DNA of 64,000 nt, taken from positions 372,001-436,000 of the forward strand of contig NW_025954971.1 of assembly GCF_022376445.1 (NCBI RefSeq), read 5' to 3'. This document shows positions 49,101-61,100 of this stretch, piece after piece. A program made the translations under genes and the position numbers. This DNA is from Fomitopsis serialis. Taxonomy: Eukaryota; Basidiomycota; Agaricomycetes; Polyporales; Fomitopsidaceae. Each line of letters opens with the position of its first letter. The stretch's first letter is position 1. A model generated the notes under the pieces. That model did not search any database, had not been told where the DNA came from, and saw only the letters and a list, made by a program, of their open reading frames with translations.

Positions 49101-49969
49101 GCGCGGACTTCGAGGCGCCGCACTTCAAGACGTTCCTCCTGCTACAGGCGCACTTCTCGCGTCTGCAGCTCCCGCCAGATCTTGCGGCCGATCAGGTGTT
49201 GGTGCTCGAGAAGGTCCTCAACCTGCTCTCGGCTTGCGTGGACGTCATGTCGTCAAACGCCTGGTTGAATGCCCTCAGCGCAATGGATCTGTCGCAGATG
49301 TGCGTGCAAGCTTGCTGGGAGTCCGACTCACCACTCAAGCAGATCCCACATTTCGAGCCCGAAGTGAGTTCTTCGTGCTTATTTCTCATGATGTTGAGAC
49401 TGATCGAGTTCTTCTCTGTTCTTTTATAGGTCATCGCGAGGTGTAAGGCGGCTGGCGTGGACTCAGTATACGACATCATGGAGATGGAGGACGACAAGCG
49501 AAATACTGTCCTGCGCATGGACGCGCGCCAGATGCGCGACGTCGCGACCTTCGTCAACTCCTACCCCACCCTGGACGTCAACTACGAGCTCGCGAAGGGC
49601 GACTACACTGCCGGCGCACCGATACCCATCAAGGTCTCGCTCAGCCGCGACGCGGACGAGGAGGGTGAGGGCGACGACGAGATCGTGGTTGCGCCCTTCT
49701 ACCCGCTCAAGAAGCTTGCGAACTGGTGGCTCGTCGTCGGCGAGCCCAAGACTCGCCAGTTGCTCGCGATCAAGCGTGTCACTGTGCACAAGAACCTTGC
49801 GGTCAAGCTGGAGGTTTCGCTGCCGCAGGGTGCGCATGCGCTCAAGCTCTACGTCATCTGCGACTCGTACATTGGCGCGGACCACGATATCGACCTTGAC
49901 CCGATCGACGTTGCGGAGGGCGAGGAGAGCGACAGCGAGGAGGAGAGCGATGATGCGATGGAGGAGTAG
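43150..49969 (+). CDS. BRR2: Pre-mRNA-splicing RNA helicase BRR2
   Basis: Seven exons (43150-44709, 44761-46010, 46065-47586, 47639-47895, 47948-48341, 48401-49363, 49430-49969) give 2,161 residues, close to the yeast protein. An N-terminal region with a Glu run (about 43800-43835) is followed by two Ski2-like helicase cassettes, each with a Sec63 unit. Cassette 1 is canonical: [28 protein letters not shown]. Cassette 2 has APTGSGKT but DEIQ and QMLGRACRP, as expected for the catalytically weak second cassette. Brr2 unwinds U4/U6 in the U5/tri-snRNP during spliceosome activation. The C-terminus is acidic. The first intron interrupts the cassette-1 Walker A codons. Confidence 0.96.
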
Positions 49970-50129
49970 ATACTAAGTCCGGGACTCTGATTGTTTGTTT
50001 GTGTTCTTGTTGTTGTCGTCTCAGTGCTGCTTTGTTGTCCTCCAGTGTATCATTAGTAAAGTACAGTACGGTGTATAACTACATGCTCCTATATCCCGCT
50101 AGATCGGCTCGAAATGCGTGCACTACTGG

Positions 50130-51339
50130 CTATGTAAGGTGATTTGGCGCTGCAGGTGTAGGGATGACGGTCATCGCGGAAGTGTTGGTGCTACCTTCCT
50201 TTACCTCCTGCAGGCGCTGTTTGAGCAAGGTGAAGAGTACAATCTTGTCTTGCTTCTACACGCGAGGGAAGTCAGGTTAAGAATATGTCGCCATACAAAC
50301 CGTGTACATGCGCACCTGATAGGCCACTACCCTTGCTGACGAGCTCGGGAGGACGAAGAAGAGCGTCTCGCGGACGTCTTGGCCTCCCTGCACTGGATGA
50401 ATGACTTTATACGGCTGGAGGTCGTATGAGAAGGCCTTGCCGCTCTTCTTCGCGACTGTCACGCCAGCTTTCTTCATGCCGCGTTCCATGGCGTCCCAGA
50501 TCACCTTACCCACGAGCGTGACTACGCGCGGGCGGTACTGGGCGATCTTTCGGAGGAGGCTCGGGACGCCTGCGACCAGTTCCTTCTGGGACAGTTCGGC
50601 AGCCTGCATGATGAAAAGAGTACCCTCAAGTTAGCAAGGACGATACGGCGTGGGATTGGGTCAGACAACTGACCTCTGCACTGGGTCGCTCGACGATGTT
50701 GGTCTGTCAGAGGTAGAGCGTTCATAACGGACGTTACTCAAGTATGCGTTCTACTGACCAAGCCGAAATTGAACCTATCGGCGATGGTGTGGTCCTCCAA
50801 TGCGGTAACCTGCTCGCCCTTCGTTAGGCCTAAGACCGCGCTGGTTGAGATACTGATCTATCAAAGTTTGGTACGATATAATTCACCTGAATCGACTAAA
50901 CATGGCCAGAAGTGGTTGCTACGATGCCCGTAGTGGTGTCCGATCTGGGCAGAGCGTACCGCAGGACTACAGGTAACTTGGGTTAGTAGAGGGTTTGTCT
51001 CGACTGCTGCATCGAATGATTACCCACTTGATACCACAAAACAGTACTGGGGCGAGACAACAATCAGTTAGCGTGAACGACTCCTCTCGCCGTATGGCAT
51101 AATATCTCGCCCAAGAAAAACTCACTATCGAGCTCCTCCTTCAAGAATTCCGGGAGGAGATGCAAGTGCGCATATTGCTCCGGGGCCGCGTAGCCTCGTT
51201 TGGCCTTAAGCTTGACTGCACGCTTCACCTCGACGGGGGCGAGAGTTGGCGAAGAGCGAATGAGCTCCTGTTTTGCTGTTGTGCCACGACTGATGCGCGT
51301 TGACTTGCGAACGGGAAAATCCAGTGCTACGGGACTCAT
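50130..51339 (-). CDS. G/U mismatch-specific DNA glycosylase (TDG/MUG family)
   Basis: Seven exons (51126-51339, 51028-51046, 50887-50966, 50759-50829, 50674-50703, 50316-50603, 50130-50255) give 275 residues in frame; exon 2 is only 19 nt. The catalytic motif reads LFCGINPAVRSAQIGHHYG followed by NHFW, with the Asn of GINP the expected active-site residue in TDG/MUG enzymes. FNFGLTNIVERPSAE and YRPRVVTLVGK are the other family blocks. The basic N-terminal 60 residues (KSTRISRG, VKRAVKLKAKR) probably bind DNA or direct nuclear import. The enzyme removes uracil or thymine mispaired with guanine in base-excision repair. It converges with BRR2, 160 bp apart. Confidence 0.88.
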
Positions 51340-51636
51340 GGGAGAAGGTAGAGGCGCACTCTGGGCGGAGTTGGATCCAGTCGCTCACATGGACCAACAA
51401 GTTCTTTTATCCCCGAACTTTAAGTTTTGGCAACAGCGATCATATCCATGCGTCGGCGCAAGTGACAATGGCCCACTCATTGTTTGAGGCGTTTAAATGA
51501 CTTAGGTTTAAACACCACAATTGCATCGCGTAGCACTACAAAGCTCTTGTACACACAGCAAATAGTACACTTCAGATCCCGCACATTTTCCCGGTGTACC
51601 TACACCTTTGATCCAGGACAACAACTTAGAGGTCAT

Positions 51637-53539
51637 TCATGCAGCGATCGCGCTGACTTCGTACAGGTAGGTGCCCAGGAGCTTGCTCTGCAGATAACTG
51701 GTCAGCGACTTGGATGCCGGACGGAATACTCATACGTACGCCTTCGATGAAGTTTGCCTTGTCAAGCTTCTCGTTCGTTGAGCTACGAGAAGCATTCAGT
51801 ACACGTAAACATAACAAATCGCCGCAACTCACTGAGCGCCATCGTCGCCACGGCCCATGGGCAGCAGAAGGACGTTCACGCCCAGGCTCTCTGCGAACGT
51901 GAGCGTGACTGGGATGGACCCGCCTTCGCGCGTGAGGTCCGGGGTCCGCTTGTACACCGCCTGCTCCACATGCTCAGCCTCCGTAAAGACGGGCAAAAGA
52001 AAGCCGTACCTCCGTCGCCTTGATGCCCGCCTGGTAATTCCAATGCTTGTAGTCCGCGACCCAAGGCTTGCCCCCGTGCAAGTTCTCCACCTTGAGTTTG
52101 TTCTTCGAGTTGAGCTTCTTGAACTCAGCGAGGAGGTACGCCTGCACGAGTGGCTCGACCGCATCTGGTGTCTGCGGAGGAACCAACCTGCGTTCTGCGT
52201 CAGCATCCGAATGTACGGGTGCCTCAGGCTGGCGCGCCTCACCGGATGCTGAACTTGCCCGAGACGCTCGCGGGGATGACCGTCTTAGCACCTGCGCCGT
52301 AGAACGCGCCCTCAATGCCGTGCAGCGAGAGCGACGGGTAACGCATGCGGCCCATCAGCACGGCCGCTTTGTCGGACGAGAGCGCGATCGGTGCGCCGAC
52401 AGCCTCCTCGATGTCCTGGATGCTGTAGTCGAGCTTATCGTAGATCTTCCTAGTTGTCCAGGGGGTGGTTAGCCCATTGCTCAGACCTAAGAGCGACCGC
52501 TGCGTTACTTACTTTTCTTCCTCGGTCGCGGCGGAGACCATGTCGTCGACTCCGGGGACGAGGATCTTGCCGTCGGGCGCGACGAGTTTGCTCATGAGGA
52601 TGACAAGGTCGGTCATGGGCTCGTGCACTGCGCGGCCGAAGGCACCGGAGTGCAGATCGCGTGCGGGCCCGGAGACGGTGAGCTTGAAGTACGCAAGCCC
52701 ACGGAGACCGTAGGTCAGACACGGCGTGCGGGTATTCAGCCAGTAGTTGTCGGACTGCCATGATGTATGAGCATGCATGAACCCACTTGGCTGCGAGTGT
52801 CCATAGCGTACTCACAATGCAAACGGCGTCTACGCCACCGAACCAGCCATCCTTGCCTTTCGCCGCCTCGGATGCGATGAGCTCGTCCAAACCCTCGCTA
52901 CCGCTCTCCTCCATCCCCTCAAAGCAGAAGCGCAGATTGACAGGGAGCTCGAGCCCGAGCGCCTTGTGTGCTTCCAGGACGTTCAGCCATCCGAGAATCG
53001 GACCCTTGTCGTCTGTCGACCCACGACCAATCAGCTTGCCAGTGTCGTTGTCGACAATGAGGGTGAACGGCTCCGTGTCCCATCCATCGCTCTTGTTCGC
53101 CTGCGCAAGTGAGCCATTTGAGCCGACCGTACGTACGCGACCTCAGACGAGCGACTCACGGGCTGCACGTCGTAGTGGCCGTAGATGAGGATCGTCCTCT
53201 TCTTCGGGTCGTCGCCAATCCGCCCGAAGATCGCTGGGGGCAGCTGCAGTTCCTCGCCGTCCATGATGTGCTTGCCGAGGTCGACTGACTTGGTCTGCGC
53301 GCCGAGCGCCTCGAGCTGCTTCTGCAGCCAGCTGCCCATCTTGAAGACATCCTGGCGGTGATTCGGCTCGCCACTCACGCTACGCGTCGAGTTCGTGCAT
53401 TCAGTACGGCTCTCCAATTGACGAGCAGGACGCACACACTCGCTGCTCACCTAGGGATCGCCACCGCCTCCTTCAGCCGCTGGATGAAGCTGTCGGCGTG
53501 CTCGTCGATGAACGTGGTGAATTTCGCAGGCGCGGGCAT
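51637..53539 (-). CDS. DUG1: Cys-Gly metallodipeptidase, M20 family
   Basis: Nine exons (53451-53539, 53160-53379, 52816-53100, 52513-52754, 52243-52449, 52010-52187, 51833-51960, 51740-51782, 51637-51687) give 480 residues, the usual length for DUG1/CNDP2. Metal-site motifs are seen: [27 protein letters not shown], and GRGDDGAHS near the C-terminus. DUG1 is a cytosolic zinc or manganese enzyme that splits Cys-Gly during glutathione breakdown. The start [18 protein letters not shown] is the family norm. The frame stays open upstream to 53860 and contains an ATG context (MLKRNSQSMKAHFN...RRLSRS) that could encode a longer, Arg-rich N-terminus. Confidence 0.93.
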
Positions 53540-53991
53540 GTTGGGCGTGCGTGCGGGGAGGCTGTGTGTGTTGAGCGTTCGTGAGAGCCGCAGGTCAGGG
53601 GAGGAGGGCTGCAGCAGGCGGCCGGGACGAGCGATCTGGGCAGAGATGCCGGCGAAGTTGATCGTCTCTGGACGTTTTCCAGGAAAGGAAGGTGTAGTGG
53701 ACCGGCTCAAGCGTCGAACGCAGTTGAAGTGGGCCTTCATCGACTGCGAATTTCTTTTGAGCATTGCGCCGCGATCTCGAAGCCTGAATGATGCTAGAAA
53801 AAGTATGTAGACTCCTTTCAGATTGCTTGTGTACGCGTCATTGACCGGAAAGGCTGTCACTCAGTAGGCTCCGAGTCAACCGAAAAAGTCTGAGGGGAGA
53901 AGGAGATCGGACACTGCCAAGTACTATCGACAAACCGAAATTGTCTGTCTTTCTCCTGTTTTCCTTAAGTCGTACTGAAGAACCAGCAGAT
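53540..53991. promoter_or_regulatory. Divergent promoter between DUG1 and E(z)
   Basis: 452 bp between the two start codons. Part of it (53540-53860) is open in the DUG1 frame. No TATA box recognised. Confidence 0.5.
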
Positions 53992-56757
53992 ATGCCTCCG
54001 GCTGCTATGACAGTACCTATGGCGGTTTTGGTATCTGACACGTCAACACAAACTGCCGCAAAGATCCGTTCTGTGTTCAGACAGGTCTGGAACGAGTACT
54101 ACGCATGGGAAGCCGTACTTGCGAGCAAGGCACTGGCGTCCATTCATACCGAGCAGAAGAAGGACCAAGATCGACAGTCCTTTTTTCGTATGGGCGAGCA
54201 TCTGCCCCTAGTATCCAGGGATTCAAATCTTCACAAGTCGGTTGACGGCTCAAAGACGAGGGAAACGGAGGCGTTTACGGCCCTCGAATTTGGCGACCAA
54301 TCTGCGACGCTCGAAGACACGGTAGTAGACGTGGAGGTTCTCTCGTTAAAGGATTTTGAGCCTTGCCCGTCCTACGAGGCTTGCACGCCAATCCCAGCTA
54401 ATGTGCTCCAAGGAGACGACTCCAGCGACATGCCTTTCATACCACTAGCAGACGATCCGACGTTCGATGCAACAGACCATTGTTTGGACTATGACAACTT
54501 CGCTTGGCAGGTCACCCATGTCGACTCCGATTGTGAGTCCTCCGTGTCGAGAAATGGCCGCGACTGCACGATCAGGGCGCTGATCACTCCCCGCTGTGAA
54601 ATACGCGCACAGTGAACGCGATCATCCTCGAAACTGCTCTCCGGCTGCATTACAAACACGGCATATCAATAGCACACATAGATGAAGCGAACGTCCTTCC
54701 GAGACGGCTCAAAACCTGCTCGGGTGTTTGGGGCGTCATCTGGCTCAGTACACAAAAGTGCAGGTTCCCTCACTGCGCACACTAAATATACTGACTCGTG
54801 TATTCTAGCGACATAATCGACTGGCCGGGATCCTCTCGAGCGGACTATCCCCCTCTGTTCGACTCGGACTTCCCCGTTCCAGACGCGATCGACCTCCGCA
54901 CGCGCCTGCAGGACCATCTCACGCTGGTCTGTCCGAACCTGAGCTGTACGCATGCATCGTGTTTGTCACATGGTGCGTCTAGGAAGGCAAGTGGTAGTAG
55001 GGGAGCGATGATGATGCTACTGTCTGCCAGATCCGCGCCCGGTGACTGTGGGACCTCTTGACGAGCGGTTCACACCCGACCATTTGAAGGAAGGAGAGCA
55101 TACCAGGAAAGAAGCACCTCCGTGCGGTCCATCGTGCTGCTTCCTGCAGCCTGACAGCGCCCTTGAACAAGTACGTCTGCCATGCGAATGAGCTATGCCA
55201 ACGAGGACAGACCTGGTGGTCTCTGTAGACACTATCTTTGACGCCGTCCGAGAGGGCTGAGATTCGCGTGGTACTGCAGTTGGCGTCGACGGCATCGTCT
55301 TGCGAGCTCGCAATGCTCTGCCGTAGACCGTGTCTGGAGGTGAGAACAGCTTTTTAAACTGCGACAGTCGCTGAACCACTTCTCAGATACCTGCAATACG
55401 CAAAGCGTTGGCATTGACACCTCTCGATAGCAGCGCTCCGAGTACTCGGGCATACGACGATGCAGCTGCACCCAAATTCGGTGCGTCTAAGTTGTACCAT
55501 GATCATGCCGATCTGACAATGCGAAACAGAGGAAAGCAATGCTTCCCAATTCACACCGTCAGTACACGCAACGATCATCATGAGCACACCAAATCCTGAA
55601 TCAGTCGTGTACCAGGAATCACCCCTGCGACCACGCCGGACCGTGCACCGCACAAATCCAGTGCGCCTGCGTTCTCACCAAGGCGCACTGCACGAGGAAC
55701 TGTCGATGTTCGCGCCAATGTGCCTTCACCTGTCTTCGTTTTCCTGTTCGGGCTGAGACTAACGGACCTGTTTGCGCAGGTAACAGGCGGTGGGCAGGCT
55801 GCCGATGCGGACACAATCCTGCAAGAGCCCGCGAGCGACGCTCGTGTCTGATCGCAACCTGCCCTTGTCGGCGCGCGGGTCGTGAATGTGACCCGGAGTT
55901 GTGTGCGCCGTGTTTCGATTCGGTAAGGGAGCAGCGGCCAGGGCGTGTTCAAGTTGTGTTCCCTTTGAAAGGTGAGAAACGCTGAGTGGATCGCGTAAGA
56001 CCACGGCTCACGAACTGTTTATGTCATAACACAGGGAGCCGCCCGAATACGTGTCGGAACTGTCAGATTCAGCTGGGTTGTCGAAAGGTGGGTGTGCAAT
56101 CCCAGCTGGGAAGCAGCCTTGAGATGGTCACGCTCTCCATTTAGGCTCTGGAAGTCAGACGCAGCGAGTTTGGGATGGGCGTCTTCCTCGCCGAAGCTGC
56201 GAGGGAAGGCGACCTCATTGCAGGTATGTATTGAGCCCTTCCTCGCCTTTGCTCGTGTCATCGCTCACTGGCACCACGTCTGTTATGTGCAGAGTATACG
56301 GGGGAGCTGATCTACGAAGCCACTTTCGATACCCGAGGGTAAGCCTGACCATTGCCTCACCGCTGCTTGTGCCTCACCGCCATGACCTCAGCGACCTAGC
56401 AAAGCACCGAGGGCGCGACTATGTGTATAACCTTAACGAGTCCTTCAGCGTCGACGGCACGTACGCAGGGAACGAGACCGCTTCATCAATCATGCGCCGC
56501 AGAAGAAAGCGAGCGGTAGAGTGGCTAGTGAGTTCGATTCAGTATAGGGCAGAGTGCTATCCTCCTGAACGATACGTATCCGATCAGTATTCCTGGTGAA
56601 CGGCGATCATCGAATTGGTGTTTTTGCTAGTATGGCCATTATTGGTTTCGGTTTCTGTCCGTGACAGTGAACTGACCCATGCATGATTTACATAGGAAAG
56701 AGCATACCCGCTGGCACAGAGTTGACTGTCGATTATGGGCCAAGCTTTCCTATATGA
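53992..56757 (+). CDS. Enhancer-of-zeste H3K27 methyltransferase (KMT6)
   Basis: About 14 exons. Starting at 53992 (MPPAAMTVPMAVLVSD), exon 1 ends at 54532; exon 2 encodes AIILETALRLHYKHG; later blocks are PPCGPSCCFLQPDSALE and SSCELAMLCRRPCLE. The CXC domain is clear from about 55600 to 55925: PCDHAGPCTAQIQCACV, AHCTRNCRCSRQC, RRWAGCRCG, CPCRRAGRECDPELC. The SET domain follows: SEFGMGVFLAEAA, EYTGELIYEATFDTRG, GRDYVYNLNESFSVDGTYAGNET-RFINHA, VNGDHRIGVFARKSIPAGTEL, VDYGPSFPI and stop. E(z) is the catalytic subunit of PRC2. One base is missing at about 56478, inside NET/RFINHA, and the junction near 55920-56040 is also unresolved. Exon limits in the middle are approximate. Confidence 0.88.
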
Positions 56758-57207
56758 CTTGTGATTTTTGGACCGGTGCCCTGTTGTAGTTGACGATTCT
56801 AGATTCTGTATCGCAGCATACCATACTCTTGTGATCTTCAATCGCTGCATGCCGGCCAAGCCGCACTCAAATGGCCCGTCTCCGATTTGCAGCTGCCTGT
56901 TCTCATGTTTCTCACTCGTCGCAAAGAGTCGGATGGTGATTGGCTGAGCGGTGTAAGCACACGCGATGTGGCGCGCTAGCTACTGTCTGGCTCGACGCGT
57001 CGCGCAACCGCGCCCAAGGGTCGTCCGACGACGAGCGCCACGTGCCGCACAACGCCTCTCTTCCCACCAGCTCTTTCGCCAGCCAGCTCGACCGACCCCG
57101 CTCAGCCTTCGCCCACAGCGACCGCGACTCGATTCGACACATTCCGCATTGTAGCGAGCAGACTGAAGTGGCTGAAGAGGGCTGCCCATTGAGGGCAACG
57201 GCTCGCC
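56758..57207. other. Intergenic upstream of NF-YB, with CCAAT box
   Basis: 450 bp between the E(z) stop and the NF-YB start. Contains one strong CCAAT element at 56937-56948 (listed separately). Confidence 0.6.
56937..56948 (-). promoter_or_regulatory. CCAAT box matching the NF-Y consensus
   Basis: On the minus strand the sequence reads CTCAGCCAATCA, an excellent match to the NF-Y site (flanks plus CCAAT plus CA), about 260 bp before the NF-YB start codon. Seen in sequence; binding is inferred. Confidence 0.55.
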
Positions 57208-57788
57208 ATGTCCGACTTTCCACCGCTCCCTATCGCCCCCCAAGACGACGGCTCGGGCATCGTCCCAGCCCCCGTTGAAGATGCGCCAGAACCCGTGCCT
57301 ATCACGGACCAGGAAGTGGGCGAGTATCGCGAGCAGGACCGCTTTCTTCCGGTGCGCTGTCTCTCCTTGTACCTGGTCGCGTTGCCTCACATGTACGCCA
57401 CCGCGCGACCAAGATCGCGAACGTCGCGCGCATCATGAAGGCGGCCGTGCCCGGCACAGCGAAGATATCCAAGGAGGCGAAGGAATGCGTGCAAGAGTGC
57501 GTCTCCGAGTTCATCAGCTTCATCACGTCGGAGGCGGCAGAGAAGTGCCAGATGGAGAAACGCAAGACGATCGGTGGGGAGGACATTCTCTATGCCATGG
57601 TCACCCTTGGCTTCGAGAACTACGCGGAGACACTGAAGATTCATCTCGCAAAGCTGCGTCAGGTGCGTTCCCGCATTGCCATTGCTAGTCGTCTCATACG
57701 TAATGCCGCTCTACAGCACCAAACTGGGCTTGGCAGCGAGAAAATTAGGGCAGGAGAGCCCTCAGACCCGGCAACGGACGATGGATGA
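57208..57788 (+). CDS. HAP3: CCAAT-binding factor subunit NF-YB/HAP3
   Basis: Three exons (57208-57351, 57414-57662, 57717-57788) give 154 residues. The histone-fold core is near-canonical: [67 protein letters not shown] and [16 protein letters not shown]. This subunit pairs with NF-YC/HAP5, and the dimer recruits NF-YA/HAP2 to CCAAT boxes. The second intron (57663-57716) is a multiple of three and contains no stop, so a retained-intron form would only add 18 residues. The C-terminal tail is short and acidic. It converges with SEC31, 383 bp apart. Confidence 0.93.
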
Positions 57789-58171
57789 AAAGAGAAGAAT
57801 ACAAAGATGATTTATGCTGTTGGACTGCTGTTTGTATAACAACTAACGTGTATGGTATGTTTCGTGCTCCTAATCACTTATGGTGCCGCAGGCCGGCTCG
57901 GAGAGACCAATGGGCAGCCTTGGGGCAGCCTCAGACTTTCAGACTGACAGAGCTACCAAGCAATATCACCACCGAAGTGGCAGGTATGCAATCAGCCTCA
58001 TCCTCTGAGACCGGGACTTCTGTACCGACGGACTCATTGGCCTCACAACACAGAACACATCCACGAGATATTCATTGCAATATAGAAACAATAATACGTC
58101 TACGCCAGCGCGATCATCGTCCGACAGTTTTTCTTCCGACTTATTAGACATGACACAACGTCAACAAGAAC
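57789..58171. other. Intergenic between convergent genes
   Basis: Presumed 3' UTRs of NF-YB and SEC31. No other feature. Confidence 0.55.
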
Positions 58172-61100
58172 CTACAGGCGCAGGATGAGCTGCTTCACGC
58201 CCGACATCCACAACCCGATATCGTCCGTGAGCGAGCCCGTCGTGAGGAGATCCATATGCAGGGCCATGGCTCCGTCCCGGTCGTGCGCCTCGATCGCTGT
58301 TGTGCGCCTGTTAGCATCGTTTACAAGCCGAAAAAAGAACCGCGTACCTCGAGAGAGCACCAACAGCTTTTCTTGCACGGGCGTCGACAACGTCTCGCAG
58401 TTGAGAGCGTCGAAGAGCGGGTTGATCCTCCTCTCCAGATCGTCGACGAGACGTTTTTGCGAGGGCTGTAGGCGATGTCAGCATGACCCCGAGCACTTAA
58501 GCGCGCAACACTCACCGGGGAGTCTGCCTCAGCCGCTCCAACTGCCCCGAGATCACAGCGTATACGGGCCGCATTTCGTCGGTAATATGGCTCCGGTCAC
58601 CAGGAGCTGTGAGCGAAGAGGTCAGCACTGAGGCACTTTGTTGAGATCACTTACGGTACTTCGGCGGCGGCGGGCCTGCGCGTCCTGGCGCTGCCGAACC
58701 GTTTCCAGTTGGCGCGCCGCGCGGTGGGCCCTGCGGGGGACCCTGAGGGGGCGCACCACCAGGCGGAGGATTCATTCGCTGCAGCGGGGGCATGAACTGC
58801 CCTTGCGGCCCCGGCTGCTGGTGTTGCGGCGGCGGGTGCTGAGCGAACTGCGACTGGCCAGGAGGTCCCATCGGCGGCGGCGGGCCTTGCGGCTGTGGCG
58901 TCGCGCGGGCGTATGGGCCGGACGGGCCTGGCACGCCCTGCGGCGCGGCACCAGGAGGGAGTCGCCCTTGCATGGGAGGCGGTGTTTGGCCGGGCAAAGG
59001 AGGCGCCTGTGGCGAGCGTGCAATACCAGGGCCTGGTGGCGGGGACATCATCATCCGACCAGGAGGGGGCCCCATGCTGCTCGGAGGGCCCGATGGTGGA
59101 CGCGTTGGGAAGGGTCCTGGACCACCCTGTGGCGGAGGCGGCATGCGCTGTCCCTGAGGCGGCGGTGGCGGACGTTGCTGCACGCTCCCAGGACGGGGTG
59201 GTGGCGGCAACGCGGGCTGGGGCTGGCCATGACCGAAGCTCGGGGTGCTGGGCAGGCTCGGGGACATGGGCGCATTAGGGAAGGGAGCGGTGATGGCAGC
59301 CGGTCTACTCGTGGGTCCTGTTCCGCGGCGCTGGGCGATACCTGAGGGTGCGTCATTCCAACCGCCTGCATCACGTTTGGGTGGCAGTGGCGGACCGGAA
59401 GGCGTGGCATTCGCGGCTCTCGGCGGGGGAGGAGGGAGGATGGTAGGTGGAGGAGGCGCTTGGCCCACCATTGGCTGAGGTTGTGATGCTGGGCGGCCGT
59501 AAGGGTTTGCGTTGGGATAAGTCATCGCTGCAGTTGACTGATACGGCTGCGAGGGTTGTGTGGCCTGAGCAGGGTGACCATACGGGTTTCCTACCGGGGC
59601 AGGAGGAGCGTACGAGTTAGCCACGTTCGACGCGCCCGCCGAGCCCGCGCCGTAGGGGTCGTATAATGACGACGGTGCCGCGGGGACTTGCGTTGCAACG
59701 GTCGGCTGAGTCGATGCAGCGTACGCTGGGTAGCCATAGGTCGAGCTCGAGGATGCGAGCGGGACTGCCTTGACTGTCGCTTGCAATGACGCAGACCTCG
59801 GAGGCAATTTCTGCTCTCCAGAAGCCTTCAACAGGCGGTCCCTGATGACTTTGAAATCCAAAGGCGAGCCTGTGAAACCCTGGTATTCATCAGGAGTGAG
59901 CTTAAGATACGCTACAGCTTGCGTGACCAGTCCTTGAGCAGCGAGCAGGTCGGCGTACTCGAAGTAGCGATCGTAGAGACCAGACAGCTTGTACGCGACG
60001 GCGTCGACGTCCTCGCCGCTACTCTTCTGATTGAGATCCGTGTCTTCATATTTGATCGCACCCGGAAGACCGTGACCTTCTCGATGAACGTCTGCAAAGC
60101 ATGCGCGTGCGCCGTGTATCGAGATCCCTGCAGGCTCTCATCCTGGACTAGATGATGCTCATCCTCGGCCAGATCTTCGATCCAGATATTCACAAGTCTC
60201 TCGAGGCGACCGGCGGCAAGGTATGTCAGGGTAGCGTTCCTCCTGAACTCCGTCGCTTTGTCCTCAGCGTCAGGAGCACCAGACGCCTTAGCAACGCTCG
60301 ACTGGAACTCCAGGCGCTGGCCCAGCTGCTCCGCAAGACTAGAGAACTCGTCCTGGCTGGCGAAGGTGCACAACACGACGAAAATCTCCTGCCACTCCTG
60401 GAGGTCGGCATTTTGCACGATATCAGCAAGATCGTTGGTGACGATCGACTGGAAGAGGCGTAGGTACGGCAGAGCGGTGGTCTGGCTCTCGAAATATGCC
60501 TTCTGCGTCTTCTGCAGGAGTTGCGGACCGCCTTTGACCGCGAGCAGAATGGCATCTGCGAAGCGATTTGAAGAGAGACAGAGAGAAACAGCGGAATCGA
60601 AGTCGCCGAGAACGAGTGCCTTTGTGACTAGGCGATCAGTCTCTGACTCGTCGGGCGGATAGATCTTGAATGTGTTGCTCTGCAGTGCCTCTGAAGCCAC
60701 AGATGAGGGTCCCGAACCGATCGTCGCCGCAACCGAGGAGTCGAGGCCGTAATTCCTGTGCGGAATCTGGATCTGGTCATCGTTCCTCTGTCCAGTGCCA
60801 ATGCTACCAAAGAAGTCTGCCGCAGCGTCCAATTGAGGCGTCCCGATGATCTCATCCCCAAAGAGACTTGGCGCAGTGGTCGTAGACTCGGCATCTGCTA
60901 CAGGGATGTTGGTGTTGTCTGATGCGGCACTGGCGCTGACCTCGGAGGGTGTCGCTTCCGCCGCGGTAGACCCGGTCTCGTCGGCGTCCTCGCCAACGAC
61001 ATCCTCCCCTCCACTGTCCGATCGGGCCTCGCTCTCAGGCTCCGCAAACGATACCACGGGCGGCTTGTAGCCTGTGTCTGAGGCCGCCTCGGTTATGTCG

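Noticed and set aside
50759..50966. A frame break in the DNA glycosylase
   Set aside because: Choosing the acceptor CTTAG at 50830-50834 restores SGLTKGEQVTALEDH in frame.
58638..59478. Arg/Trp- and Gly-rich plus-strand frames
   Set aside because: They are the complement of the Pro/Gly/Gln-rich region of SEC31.
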